Origin: Candidatus Jingweiarchaeum tengchongense
GTDB lineage: Archaea; Nanobdellota; Nanobdellia; Jingweiarchaeales; Jingweiarchaeaceae
Direction: 5' to 3'
DNA: 64,000 nucleotides
Assembly: GCA_025920705.1 (NCBI GenBank)
Contig: JAPDLJ010000003.1
Location: 31,463-95,462, forward strand
Each line of letters starts with the position of its first letter. The stretch's first letter is position 1. Positions 41,298 through 48,741 of the stretch are shown piece after piece. Below the pieces are notes generated by a model. The model was given only the letters and a program-made list of their open reading frames with translations, was not told the DNA's origin and did not search any database. The position numbers and the translations under genes are program-made.

Positions 41298-41993
41298 TTA
41301 AAGCTTAGAAGGTGAGATTTCCCTGATTCTTCTTGGCTTTAAGAAGTAATCTAAAATTAGCCAACTTACGAAACAAAATATTAGATATAACAATAAGTTA
41401 ATTAAAGATTCCTGTGCCCTCAAAAATAAAAATTCTTCTATTTCCATCAATCCATAATGAATAATAAACATTGCATAGAGATAGCGAAACATAATTGACA
41501 GAACCATAATTATCACCACAATTTTTAGAAAACCAACGAATATTCCATTTATTTTCTTACTTTTATTGCATTCAAACCCATGTTCATCAATTAATACTAT
41601 TTTCCCATTTTTTTCCAATCTGAAATGATAATTTCTTTTACATCTATCACATTCTAATTCTGTATCAACATTATCCTTTGATAAATCAATATAAATAGTG
41701 CCATAATCACAATAAGCGCATGGAATCCTGTATTCGCTACCAAATTTCTCTATTTTTCTCATGTTGGGCTTAGGTTTCGCTCCTTTGATGATATCCCCGA
41801 TCATTGAAAAAAGTAAAATAAATACAGGTGCTGTTGATGACAGATAACCAGCAAACAAAATGAAGGAAGAGGCGTAAGAATAGTATCCAATTTTTATGAG
41901 TAATAAGTATACAAGCCATACGAAGAAGCTAATGATAAAACAAATGGTTTCTATCCTATTTCTTAGGTTGGAGATGATGCTATTTAAATTCAT
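41298..41993 (-). CDS. Membrane protein with internal zinc ribbon
   Basis: A longer in-frame start at 42029 would lie inside tRNA-Leu, so the ATG at 41993 (231 residues) is chosen. Two membrane helices (about 16-34 and 42-64) precede a soluble domain with CAYC and CDRC pairs (about 93 and 116), a likely zinc ribbon. Three more helices follow (about 150-172, 180-195 and 200-220). I recognise no family. A membrane-tethered zinc ribbon facing the cytoplasm is the most likely topology. It begins four bases after the 3' end of tRNA-Leu and may share its transcript. Confidence 0.7.
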   Translation of the reverse strand: MNLNSIISNLRNRIETICFIISFFVWLVYLLLIKIGYYSYASSFILFAGYLSSTAPVFILLFSMIGDIIKGAKPKPNMRKIEKFGSEYRIPCAYCDYGTIYIDLSKDNVDTELECDRCKRNYHFRLEKNGKIVLIDEHGFECNKSKKINGIFVGFLKIVVIIMVLSIMFRYLYAMFIIHYGLMEIEEFLFLRAQESLINLLLYLIFCFVSWLILDYFLKPRRIREISPSKL

Positions 41994-41996
41994 AAA

Positions 41997-42082
41997 TGCG
42001 GAGGGAGGGATTCGAACCCTCGCGGGCACTAAGCCACAGGAGCCTCAGTCCTGCGCGTTGGACCTAGCTTCGCTACCTCCGC
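41997..42082 (-). tRNA. tRNA-Leu(GAG)
   Basis: A type II tRNA of 86 bases. Acceptor GCGGAGG/CCTCCGC; anticodon stem CAGGA/TCCTG with loop CTGAGGC (anticodon GAG); an extended variable arm (GGC/GCC); T-arm GAGGG/CCCTC; discriminator A. No CCA is encoded. The preceding 38-codon gene ends one base before its 5' end, implying that both come from one transcript. Confidence 0.94.
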
Positions 42083-42083
42083 T

Positions 42084-42200
42084 TTATGCTACTTTCTTCC
42101 TCTCTTGCTCGTGCTTTCTCTTTCTTTCCCTTAATCTCTTTTTTCTTGTTCTCCACCTACAAGTTTTGTATTTTTTCCAGTGTCTTGAACTTCTCTTCAT
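42084..42200 (-). CDS. Very basic 38-residue protein upstream of tRNA-Leu
   Basis: The ATG at 42200 is preceded by GGTGA with good spacing. The product is MKRSSRHWKKYKTCRWRTRKKR.. and ends KKVA, with about half of its residues Lys/Arg. It resembles tiny ribosomal proteins such as eL41 in composition, but I cannot assign it to one. Nothing else explains this interval. The stop codon is one base from the tRNA-Leu 5' end. Confidence 0.6.
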   Translation of the reverse strand: MKRSSRHWKKYKTCRWRTRKKRLRERKRKHEQERKKVA

Positions 42201-42243
42201 TTTTTCACCAAACCAAATAAAAACTACCAATATTAATATATTT

Positions 42244-43395
42244 TCATTTGTTTTTTAATTTTTTACATATCTTCAAGAATTTTTCTGCTATTCTTTCAGG
42301 ATCAAATTTGCTTACATACCTTGGTAAGTAATCGATAAGCTTCCTTCTGGTCTTTTCGTCCATGATCATTCTCATTTTTTTCGCCAAGTCCTCAGCATCT
42401 CCAGCATTGAACAAAAATCCATTTTTACCATCCTTGACCATTTCTTTTGAACCACCTATGTTTGAACCTATTACTGGTAATCCACACGCCATCGCCTCGA
42501 TAAAAACAAGTCCTTGCGTTTCTGTATCGCTAGCAGATACAAATGCATCACAACTATGATAAAAAGAAGCAACATCCTCATCCCTTACGAAACCTGCAAA
42601 TCTAATATTTTTTATTTCAAGCCTTTTGCTCAATTTCTTACATCTGTTTAAATCAGGACCAGTTCCAGCAATTAAGAGGTAAATATTTTCTTCTTCAATC
42701 TTCTTAAATGCATTTAATAATATTTCCATCCTTTTTTCGAAACTTACCCGGCCAAAGTAAAGGAAAACAAATGCATTTTTTGGTATGTTCATTTTTTCTC
42801 TTATGTTTTTTATTTTATATGACCTGAATCTACTTACATCAATGCCACTCGGTAATACTTCTATTCGTTTAAAACCATTCTTTATTAAAAGCTTCTTAAT
42901 TTCTTCGGTGGGTGCGATTATTCGATCAAATTCCATATAAAATGTCTTAAGATATGACCAACTCGGTTTGTTTAAGAAGAACATTACCATTTTCTTTGGT
43001 ACACCTTTGAACACATGGGGCGCGTATTCATCGTACCTTGTGTGTAATATACCTATCATTGGTTTTTTCGTTTTTTTAGCAAAATATTTTCCAAGAAAAC
43101 CGATCGGAAATGGGTCTTGTACATAAAAAATATCAATGTCTTCCTTTATTAAATCATCACATATTTTTATAAGGTCGAGACCTGCTACATACATACCTGG
43201 ATAAAAAATAAATGGATATGACTTAATTCGATATACTTTTGTTCCTAACCACTCTTCTTTTTTCGTTGATTTGCCTGGGGCAAATATAATTACATCCACA
43301 TTCTTTTTCTTTAGTGCTTTCGTTAATTCACATATTGATGTAACTACACCATTTTTTTGAGGGAGGAATGTATCCGTGAAAATTCCCACTTTCAT
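42244..43395 (-). CDS. GT4-family glycosyltransferase
   Basis: The 383-residue GT-B enzyme has the N-terminal IFTDTFLPQKNGVVTSI acceptor-side motif, central PSGIDVSRF, and GRVSFEKRMEILLNAF. The C-terminal donor-binding block SDTETQGLVFIEAMACGLPVI contains the E-x7-E pattern typical of retaining GT4 enzymes. The closest known types are archaeal/plant-like diacylglycerol or dolichol sugar transferases; the acceptor here is unknown. The many sequons on surface proteins in this window give an obvious need for glycan synthesis. It is 38 bases downstream of a GT2 gene on the same strand. Confidence 0.88.
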   Translation of the reverse strand: MKVGIFTDTFLPQKNGVVTSICELTKALKKKNVDVIIFAPGKSTKKEEWLGTKVYRIKSYPFIFYPGMYVAGLDLIKICDDLIKEDIDIFYVQDPFPIGFLGKYFAKKTKKPMIGILHTRYDEYAPHVFKGVPKKMVMFFLNKPSWSYLKTFYMEFDRIIAPTEEIKKLLIKNGFKRIEVLPSGIDVSRFRSYKIKNIREKMNIPKNAFVFLYFGRVSFEKRMEILLNAFKKIEEENIYLLIAGTGPDLNRCKKLSKRLEIKNIRFAGFVRDEDVASFYHSCDAFVSASDTETQGLVFIEAMACGLPVIGSNIGGSKEMVKDGKNGFLFNAGDAEDLAKKMRMIMDEKTRRKLIDYLPRYVSKFDPERIAEKFLKICKKLKNK

Positions 43396-43432
43396 TTTAT
43401 TTCAAAAATAGTTTCCTAAATAAAAAATTTTG

Positions 43433-44140
43433 TTATCTAACCACAGTGTATTTGGTCCTTCCTTTTTTGAATAACATGTAATTTATCCATGAAATCAGAT
43501 GGTAGGTAAAGAATTTCGCATGCCCCCATCTTCTCATCCTTCTTAATGAAGTTTTCACATATGTACTGTTAACATATACAAATTTACCGTATTTTTTTGC
43601 CCTTTCACAAAAATCTAAATCTTCATTTGTTTTCATTTCTTCATTAAAACCACCAACATCATCAAAAATTTTTTTCCTAACACATAAACATACACCAGCC
43701 ACCTGTGGTGTTAAAAACTGGAAAATGAGACTAATTCTGACTAAAAAATTGTATAGGATTAAACCAACATGTTCGAAAATTGTTGGTTTTTCCTTTGCTT
43801 TCATTTCAACTGTTGCGCCGATTATATCTCCACCTTCCAGCGCTTCATTTAACTTTTTTAACAAATTTGGTGCAACAACTGTATCAGCATCCGTAAAAAG
43901 AAGCAACTCACCCTTTGCAATCTTTGCACCCTTATTTCTTCCAGCACCTATACTCTTATCCATTGAAGAAATTACTTTACTCGTGTATTTTTTTGCTATC
44001 TTTACTGTATTATCACTGCTCAAACCATCCGCAACGATTATCTCGTAGTCTTTAAAATCTTGTTTTTTGAAACTCAATAGACATTCCTCAATGTGCTTTT
44101 CCTCGTTCAATGTCGGTATGATAACTGATATTTTTACCAA
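43433..44140 (-). CDS. GT2-family glycosyltransferase
   Basis: The 235-residue GT-A enzyme has SVIIPTLNEEKHIEECLLS, the nucleotide-binding ADGLSSDNTV, the metal-binding FTDADT (DxD), and the acceptor-side motif TNEDLDFCERAKKYG (ED). One hydrophobic stretch (VGLILYNFLVRISLIFQFL) may sit on the membrane. The start is a TTG at 44140; the ORF has no ATG before the first strand. It probably forms a pair with the neighbouring GT4 gene in lipid-linked or cell-surface glycan assembly. Confidence 0.87.
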   Translation of the reverse strand: MVKISVIIPTLNEEKHIEECLLSFKKQDFKDYEIIVADGLSSDNTVKIAKKYTSKVISSMDKSIGAGRNKGAKIAKGELLLFTDADTVVAPNLLKKLNEALEGGDIIGATVEMKAKEKPTIFEHVGLILYNFLVRISLIFQFLTPQVAGVCLCVRKKIFDDVGGFNEEMKTNEDLDFCERAKKYGKFVYVNSTYVKTSLRRMRRWGHAKFFTYHLISWINYMLFKKGRTKYTVVR

Positions 44141-44173
44141 CTTGGATCCTATAATTTACAATTAATTCACAAC

Positions 44174-44731
44174 TTATTTTTGTATCGGTATTAATATACC
44201 AAGTTCGTAGGTCCAAGAACCACTACCGGTGGCAAGGAAGACATAGATATCCATGTAATACGCAAATGCTCCTAATCGATGCCCATCATAAAGCAAGTTG
44301 TATTTATGCGCTGGTGAATTCATCCAACCTTCGATTGCTTCTGAAGGTGAGATATAACCCTTACCCAAATTCTCCCCAACATCGGTATAAATACCATAAG
44401 AATCAGCGATTTCATTCACTGTTTTTCCTTCAGGAGTGATGTGTGAATAGTAACCCCTATCATACATATCCTTAGCCCTGTATTTTGCCAATTCATACAA
44501 CCTATCATCCCATACCAACTTACTCTTCCCATTTTCATATCTAATTTCATTTATTTTATCAAATGCCTTTTTTGATTCATTGAGCGCATATCTATCATAC
44601 TTTTCTTGTATGCTTTTCAATGTTTCTTCGAAAATCTGTTTTACGAATGGATTTTCATTCGAATAGAGAAAGTATAGGATTCCAAATATTAAAATTAGTA
44701 GAACAAATATTTTAAAAAAGCCACGAGCCAT
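44174..44731 (-). CDS. Secreted, anchored CAP/SCP-domain protein
   Basis: The 185-residue product has an N-terminal membrane helix (about 4-23), a helical stalk, and a CAP (SCP/PR-1) domain (about 55-175). Family landmarks are INEIRYENG..LVWDDRLYELAKYRAKDM, the metal-site histidines GYYSHITPEG and SPAHKYNLL, and VGENLGKG. CAP proteins bind lipids or act at cell surfaces; some are peptidases. It is upstream of the two glycosyltransferase genes on the same strand. Confidence 0.85.
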   Translation of the reverse strand: MARGFFKIFVLLILIFGILYFLYSNENPFVKQIFEETLKSIQEKYDRYALNESKKAFDKINEIRYENGKSKLVWDDRLYELAKYRAKDMYDRGYYSHITPEGKTVNEIADSYGIYTDVGENLGKGYISPSEAIEGWMNSPAHKYNLLYDGHRLGAFAYYMDIYVFLATGSGSWTYELGILIPIQK

Positions 44732-44843
44732 TTTAATGAAAAGTAAAAACTTTTATAAAAATGTATCCAATTAAACAAATAAAATTTTGTATTTTTAACA
44801 CTATAAAAAATTAGTTAAATACAAAGGTAGTTAATTTATAATT

Positions 44844-45161
44844 ATGTTGGAGATTGAAATTCTGACGAGAATTGTGTTCTTTTTTCTCGTACTCGTACTT
44901 TTCATTTCACTCGTTATTTATAGATGCGCATTCCTAATGGAACCATTAGATAGAAAACAAAGGCTTCTCGCCAGGATTCAGCAATTAAGAAAGGAGATAA
45001 GAACATTTAAAAACTTGAAAATAGAAACTGAGAAAAAATATTATCAAGGTAAGATAGATGATAAAAGTTTTGAGAACATCATGCGCGAATATGAAGAAGA
45101 AATTGTGAGGAGAGAGAATAGGTTAAGAATACTAACCAAGTTTTATAGAAAAGAAAGATGA
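44844..45161 (+). CDS. Small membrane protein carrying the shared cytoplasmic tail domain
   Basis: The 105-residue product has one N-terminal membrane helix (about 9-28) followed by a charged coiled coil. Residues about 51-92, starting FKNLKIETEKKYYQGKIDDK and continuing with SFENIM, closely match the C-terminal tail of the 1097-residue protein at 34422. It therefore looks like that membrane-tail unit without the surface part. The function is unknown. It overlaps the next gene by ATGA. Confidence 0.72.
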   Translation: MLEIEILTRIVFFFLVLVLFISLVIYRCAFLMEPLDRKQRLLARIQQLRKEIRTFKNLKIETEKKYYQGKIDDKSFENIMREYEEEIVRRENRLRILTKFYRKER

Positions 45162-45451
45162 AAGAAGAATTAGAAGACACATTTGAAACTTCGAAAGTAT
45201 TCTTATATATACTTACCCCTTTGCTCACAAGTATGTCTTCTTTGTATTTTGGAATGTTATACGGTTTGCCAGGTTTCTTAGCTCCACCAGTCATTGTTGG
45301 CACGCCAATGGTTTATTATTTACGTAAGAGAGAAAAACAGAGCCTGGAAGCAATGCTCAAACCCACAAAAATAAGAGACCTCGAAGAGGTTGTGAAGGAA
45401 TTTCAAGAACTTCTTGATAAACAAAATAATGATGAGAGATCTAAGAAGTAA
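45158..45451 (+). CDS. Small two-helix membrane protein, unknown function
   Basis: The 97-residue product has two closely spaced hydrophobic segments (about 13-32 and 36-54) and a charged helical C-terminal tail (about 60-97). No family is recognised. It is translationally coupled to the preceding coiled-coil membrane protein, suggesting that the two form a complex. It is convergent with the gene at 45456, which has a mirrored build (tail first, then two helices). Confidence 0.65.
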   Translation: MKEELEDTFETSKVFLYILTPLLTSMSSLYFGMLYGLPGFLAPPVIVGTPMVYYLRKREKQSLEAMLKPTKIRDLEEVVKEFQELLDKQNNDERSKK

Positions 45452-45455
45452 TTAT

Positions 45456-45833
45456 TTATTTTTTCACAAGTTCTTCCAGACCATAATCTTCTATTAGATG
45501 TCTTTCAGCTTCTTTTTCAAGCTTATAACGATAAGCTACAAGCGTAGCGGGTATTGCACTTACCATTCCAACACTAGCTAGGATACTGTATGGGTATGTT
45601 ATATAAGTATGAGTATTATAAGCCAAAGCAAACATCTGCCACTCTCCCAGGATTATTGTACAAATTCCAACAGGAATAAGTACAACATTTTTTACATATG
45701 CCCACGGAGAATCAAATTTTCGTGCGATCTTTATCTTCATTAATTCCCATTTGCTTCTCTTTTTATTTTTCTCCTTCTCTAGAAATTCAATATAATCTTC
45801 CACTCTTTTTACAGGCTCTTTCCAATCACGCAT
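45456..45833 (-). CDS. Small membrane protein, unknown function
   Basis: The 125-residue product begins with a charged helix (about 1-38), followed by two membrane helices (about 48-66 and 80-100), and ends with an acidic helical tail. No family is recognised. It is followed on the same strand by no near gene and is convergent with the two-gene unit at 44844-45451. Confidence 0.62.
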   Translation of the reverse strand: MRDWKEPVKRVEDYIEFLEKEKNKKRSKWELMKIKIARKFDSPWAYVKNVVLIPVGICTIILGEWQMFALAYNTHTYITYPYSILASVGMVSAIPATLVAYRYKLEKEAERHLIEDYGLEELVKK

Positions 45834-45883
45834 TATTATTTTATTCTTTTCATAAATTTTTAAATGTTAATATTCAAAAAATT

Positions 45884-45958
45884 TGCCCCGGCCGGGATTT
45901 GAACCCGGGTCTCCGGCTCGAAAGGCCGGAATCCTTGACCGGACTAGACTATCGGGGC
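45884..45958 (-). tRNA. tRNA-Glu(UUC)
   Basis: Acceptor GCCCCGA with CCGGGGC (last pair A-C mismatched), anticodon stem CCGGC/GCCGG with loop CTTTCGA (anticodon TTC), and T-arm CCGGG/CCCGG with TTCAAAT. The discriminator is A and no CCA is encoded. The mismatch at 7-66 is unusual but the rest is regular. Confidence 0.93.
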
Positions 45959-45993
45959 ATAATAAAACCTATTTCTTCAGACAATAAATAAAT

Positions 45994-46491
45994 TTATGCT
46001 TTATGATAAGAACCCTTCTTAATTAATTTACCTTCTCTATCTATTTCATTTTTTCTTATTCTTGTAGAACAAAGTAACCCATTATCTTCAGCAAGCACCA
46101 TATCAACTACAATTAAATCAAGTTCTTTTAATCCCCTCTTTTTTCTGATTTCATTTATTTCCTTTCCACTTTCTAGTGTTAATTGGCTCACAACAAGTGC
46201 CTCAAGCTCGGGATCACTCGTTGTTATACTATATTTATCATAAAGTGGTATGATCTTGAATTTTTTATTTGGGTTTAATTTTCTTATGTACTCAAGTAAG
46301 TTATCAACACGTTTCTCATATGGTTCTATTATTTCCTTAAGTTCTTTTTGCTTCAGTAGCTCTTCACTTGCAACAACACCAATGTAAATATTTTCACCAA
46401 TTTCAAATGTTTTTTTTAATATCACATCATGTCCCTTGTGTAATCTATCCCAAGTTCCACCAACAGCTACTTTTTTGTAAAGCTTAGACAT
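45994..46491 (-). CDS. coaD: Archaeal phosphopantetheine adenylyltransferase
   Basis: The 165-residue nucleotidyltransferase-superfamily protein has VGGTWDRLHKGHDVIL, the GTWD and HKGH motifs that bind the triphosphate of ATP. The conserved YEKRVDNLLEYI, LVVSQLTLESGKEIN and LCSTRIRKNEI (ISSTRIR-like) blocks follow. It transfers AMP from ATP to 4'-phosphopantetheine, the fourth step of coenzyme A synthesis. It is complete. It lies 65 bases downstream of tRNA-Ile on the same strand. Confidence 0.9.
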   Translation of the reverse strand: MSKLYKKVAVGGTWDRLHKGHDVILKKTFEIGENIYIGVVASEELLKQKELKEIIEPYEKRVDNLLEYIRKLNPNKKFKIIPLYDKYSITTSDPELEALVVSQLTLESGKEINEIRKKRGLKELDLIVVDMVLAEDNGLLCSTRIRKNEIDREGKLIKKGSYHKA

Positions 46492-46556
46492 TTTTACTAC
46501 AATTAAATGACAAATTTTTCATACTTATAAATGTTGGGTAGAAATAAATTAATAAA

Positions 46557-46653
46557 TGGGCCTGGGGAGATTTGAACTCCCGACCCTCGGTTTTCCTATG
46601 TGCGAAGCATCGCCTTATAAGACCGATGCTCCACCAGGCTAAGCTACAGGCCC
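46557..46653 (-). tRNA. tRNA-Ile(UAU) with a 23-base intron
   Basis: Acceptor GGGCCTG/CAGGCCC, D-stem GCTT/GAGC, anticodon stem TCGGT/ACCGA, and T-arm GGGAG/CTCCC with TTCAAAT. The loop CTTATA-A carries anticodon TAT and is interrupted after position 37 by 23 bases (AGGCGATG..GGAA). The intron forms its own GCGA/TCGC hairpin. CTTAT pairs with ATAGG next to a three-A bulge and an AAG bulge, a canonical bulge-helix-bulge. Discriminator A; no CCA. Most archaea read AUA with an agmatidine-modified CAU tRNA; a UAU tRNA is known only in a few lineages. Confidence 0.88.
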
Positions 46654-46705
46654 ATGATTAAGTGTTACTAATCTTATTCTAAATATTAACTTTCTTATAA
46701 ATTTT

Positions 46706-47116
46706 TTATCTGTACTTTAACATAAAGAAAAGTGCACCAAGAATTATAATGCTTATTACCAATGGTCCCAAATATTCTATTAACCTTAAAAACCATATTT
46801 GTTCGGAATAGCTAGCACCTATCATAATCAAGAATACTTGGCTTGTGAGCGTGTAATACAAAATCAAGCCCAGTAATGCAAGCATGAAGCTTGATACTAT
46901 ATTTGCACCGAAGATGAAGATGCACACGCACACAATAATTCCGAAGAGAAAGACAGGTCCAAGATAATCAATGAAATTTAGTGTCTGTCTTTGTGTTTGG
47001 TAAGGAACACCGACCAATTCAAAAAATTTTGGATTTGTTAGTTTGCTATATGCGATTAGCGCTACAAACAATATAAAGAAGCCGACAATCGCCCTTCTAA
47101 AATCAATTTCAACCAT
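46706..47116 (-). CDS. Four-helix membrane protein, unknown function
   Basis: The 136-residue product is almost entirely hydrophobic, with four predicted helices (about 9-26, 50-70, 74-98 and 112-133). Two related segments are visible (TLNFIDYLGPVFLFGIIV and FLRLIEYLGPLVISIIIL), so it may be an internal duplication of a two-helix unit. No family is recognised. Confidence 0.62.
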   Translation of the reverse strand: MVEIDFRRAIVGFFILFVALIAYSKLTNPKFFELVGVPYQTQRQTLNFIDYLGPVFLFGIIVCVCIFIFGANIVSSFMLALLGLILYYTLTSQVFLIMIGASYSEQIWFLRLIEYLGPLVISIIILGALFFMLKYR

Positions 47117-47198
47117 ATTGTTTTATAGTTTTTTCTGTTTTAAAAAATTTGTTATTTTTTATAAGCATTCAATCGAGATTTTTACTAAATTTAATAGA

Positions 47199-47516
47199 TT
47201 ATATAATGATGATTCCAATTAGAATCAAAACTATTCCAATTAATTTGTAAATGTTTAACGTTTCGGATAATATAATTATCCCCAAAATAACAGAAGTAAG
47301 TGTTATTGTTCCAGTAAGTAACGTAATTGAGGCTGAAAGTTTTTCACTAAAGAGCTCTTTTTGGAAAATTAAGAATGCAGCGATGTTGATGATTGCAAAT
47401 GGGATGAAATAAAGCCAAAATGAGAGAGAAAAAAGTGGATTATTTAAACAAAGTTTTAGGATTATCGGTGATATTCCGAGTAAAATACCAGCAAATATGA
47501 TCTTCTTATAAGCCAA
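47199..47516 (-). CDS. Half-size EamA/DMT-type membrane protein (C-terminal partner)
   Basis: The 105-residue product begins at a TTG at 47516 preceded by the SD GGGGTG and has four membrane helices. The last pair has the LLTGTITLTSVILGIIILSE and YKLIGIVLILIGIIII pattern of the drug/metabolite transporter superfamily. It overlaps the upstream half-size gene by 11 bases. Together the two would make an eight-helix transporter, much like paired SMR proteins or a split EamA protein. The substrate is unknown. Confidence 0.72.
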   Translation of the reverse strand: MAYKKIIFAGILLGISPIILKLCLNNPLFSLSFWLYFIPFAIINIAAFLIFQKELFSEKLSASITLLTGTITLTSVILGIIILSETLNIYKLIGIVLILIGIIII

Positions 47517-47847
47517 TTATTAACACCCCAACTATGAGTATTATAATTCCAATAAGTTCTTTTTTTGTCATCTCCTCCTTCAAAAAAACCTTTCCAAACA
47601 CAACAGGGAAGATCAATGAAAGATTTAGAATTGGTTGGAGCAGTGTAATTTCGATTTTTTTCACTGCATATACGTACAACAATGCACCAACAGCACCAAA
47701 AAATATACCAATCAACCACTTCTTTGATTTTAACATTCCAGTGATTGAGAATTTCTCTATCTCCTTCAATCCAAATTTTTGAAAAAATGCACAAAGTCCA
47801 AATAAAAATGCAATTGCTAGTCCAATTGATACATCTAAGAGCTTCAT
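47506..47847 (-). CDS. Half-size EamA/DMT-type membrane protein (N-terminal partner)
   Basis: The 113-residue product has four membrane helices. It shows the EamA repeat hallmarks: an early GL..F..KFGLK, a short connecting LKSKKWLIGIFFGAVGALLYVYAVKKIEITLLQPIL, and a last helix KKELIGIIILIVGVLIIG. It starts right at the stop of the preceding gene and overlaps the next half-size gene. Typical EamA transporters fuse two such repeats (about 10 helices); here they are separate genes. Confidence 0.74.
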   Translation of the reverse strand: MKLLDVSIGLAIAFLFGLCAFFQKFGLKEIEKFSITGMLKSKKWLIGIFFGAVGALLYVYAVKKIEITLLQPILNLSLIFPVVFGKVFLKEEMTKKELIGIIILIVGVLIIGL

Positions 47848-48165
47848 TTATCCTGCCTGTTCACAACACTGGCAAATATAACCCCTTCTAAATCTTTTGT
47901 CGCTTTCTATTAAACTTGGAAGTAAGTCCTCATCTTCCTTTGTCATTTCTTGTGATCTTACTGATTGCATCTGTTCGTACGGTATCTTTACATATACACT
48001 ATTCGGCACAATGATGGGAAAGGACTCCTTTTCCAAGATTTCATGTCCACTTTTTGGAATTTTGTTTGGATCAATTGCAAGCACAAGTGCTCCATCCACA
48101 TTTCCTATTAGTATTCCCTCTAATTTTTCTCCATTTTTCAGTTTAACACTCAAACTTGTGACCAT
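47848..48165 (-). CDS. Small soluble protein, possibly Sm-like, with CxCC tail
   Basis: The 105-residue product opens with strands that resemble an Sm/LSm fold by eye (SLSVKLKNGEKLEGILIGNVDGALVLAID), followed by IIVPNSVYVKIPYEQMQSV. It ends with a charged helix and a cysteine cluster (YICQCCEQAG). No family is assigned with confidence. It is immediately upstream of the transporter halves and probably co-transcribed. Confidence 0.55.
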   Translation of the reverse strand: MVTSLSVKLKNGEKLEGILIGNVDGALVLAIDPNKIPKSGHEILEKESFPIIVPNSVYVKIPYEQMQSVRSQEMTKEDEDLLPSLIESDKRFRRGYICQCCEQAG

Positions 48166-48245
48166 AATCTTCCATATAAAACTCTAAAATTTAAATCTTA
48201 GTATTTCCAGAAAATCTAATAAACATGAAATAATAATAGAAGAAT

Positions 48246-48482
48246 ATGAGGAAAGGTATTTTTCCTTTTCACATTGAAATAAAAAGACTGCTTTTATGTT
48301 TCGTAATTGCATTTTTGATCATTGAATTTATTATCGGCTTAGTGTTCCTTCTCTATTTTTCACTTTGGTCAGCATTGATGCCTGAAATTTCGATGGAAAC
48401 AAGAATAGTTACTGCAAGTTTGGATGCATATGCAGTCACATTTCTTACTGCTTGGCTTTATTTAAACGTGATAAAAAAATGA
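48246..48482 (+). CDS. Two-helix small membrane protein
   Basis: The 78-residue product has an N-terminal basic patch (HIEIKRLLL), two membrane helices (about 15-40 and 55-74), and a short C-terminal basic end. No family is recognised. It overlaps the next tiny membrane gene by ATGA, so the two are coupled. Confidence 0.6.
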   Translation: MRKGIFPFHIEIKRLLLCFVIAFLIIEFIIGLVFLLYFSLWSALMPEISMETRIVTASLDAYAVTFLTAWLYLNVIKK

Positions 48483-48628
48483 AACAGAAAAAGGAGACTC
48501 GAGAAGAAATATTAAGGGAAGAGGAAGGAGAAAAACTCACAATTTTTTTTGTGACACTTATCATTGTATTAATTTTATTGTCACTTATAATTCTACTTTA
48601 CTTGTATGTGTCTGGAGGAATAATCTAA
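48479..48628 (+). CDS. 49-residue single-helix membrane protein
   Basis: The ATG at 48479 overlaps the previous stop (ATGA). The product has a highly charged N-terminus (KQKKETREEILREEEGEK) and one membrane helix (about 22-43), ending SGGII. The build is like that of Sec/Tat or small regulatory membrane subunits, but no family can be named. The coupling is the main evidence that it is a real gene. It stops one base before the convergent tRNA-Asn. Confidence 0.55.
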   Translation: MKQKKETREEILREEEGEKLTIFFVTLIIVLILLSLIILLYLYVSGGII

Positions 48629-48629
48629 C

Positions 48630-48703
48630 CGCCCAGGGCCGGACTTGAACCGGCGACCGTTCGGTTAACAGCCGAACGCTCTACCTGACTGAGCTACCTG
48701 GGC
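48630..48703 (-). tRNA. tRNA-Asn(GUU)
   Basis: Acceptor GCCCAGG/CCTGGGC, D-arm with GCTC/GAGC, anticodon stem TTCGG/CCGAA with loop CTGTTAA (anticodon GTT), and T-arm GCCGG/CCGGC. The discriminator is G, as usual for asparagine. No CCA is encoded. Confidence 0.95.
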
Positions 48704-48741
48704 TTCTTTTATAAATATCCAACCTTTTTTAAAATATTTTT

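Noticed and set aside
41994..42029. Extended N-terminus of the zinc-ribbon membrane protein
   Set aside because: The extension is translated tRNA-Leu sequence.
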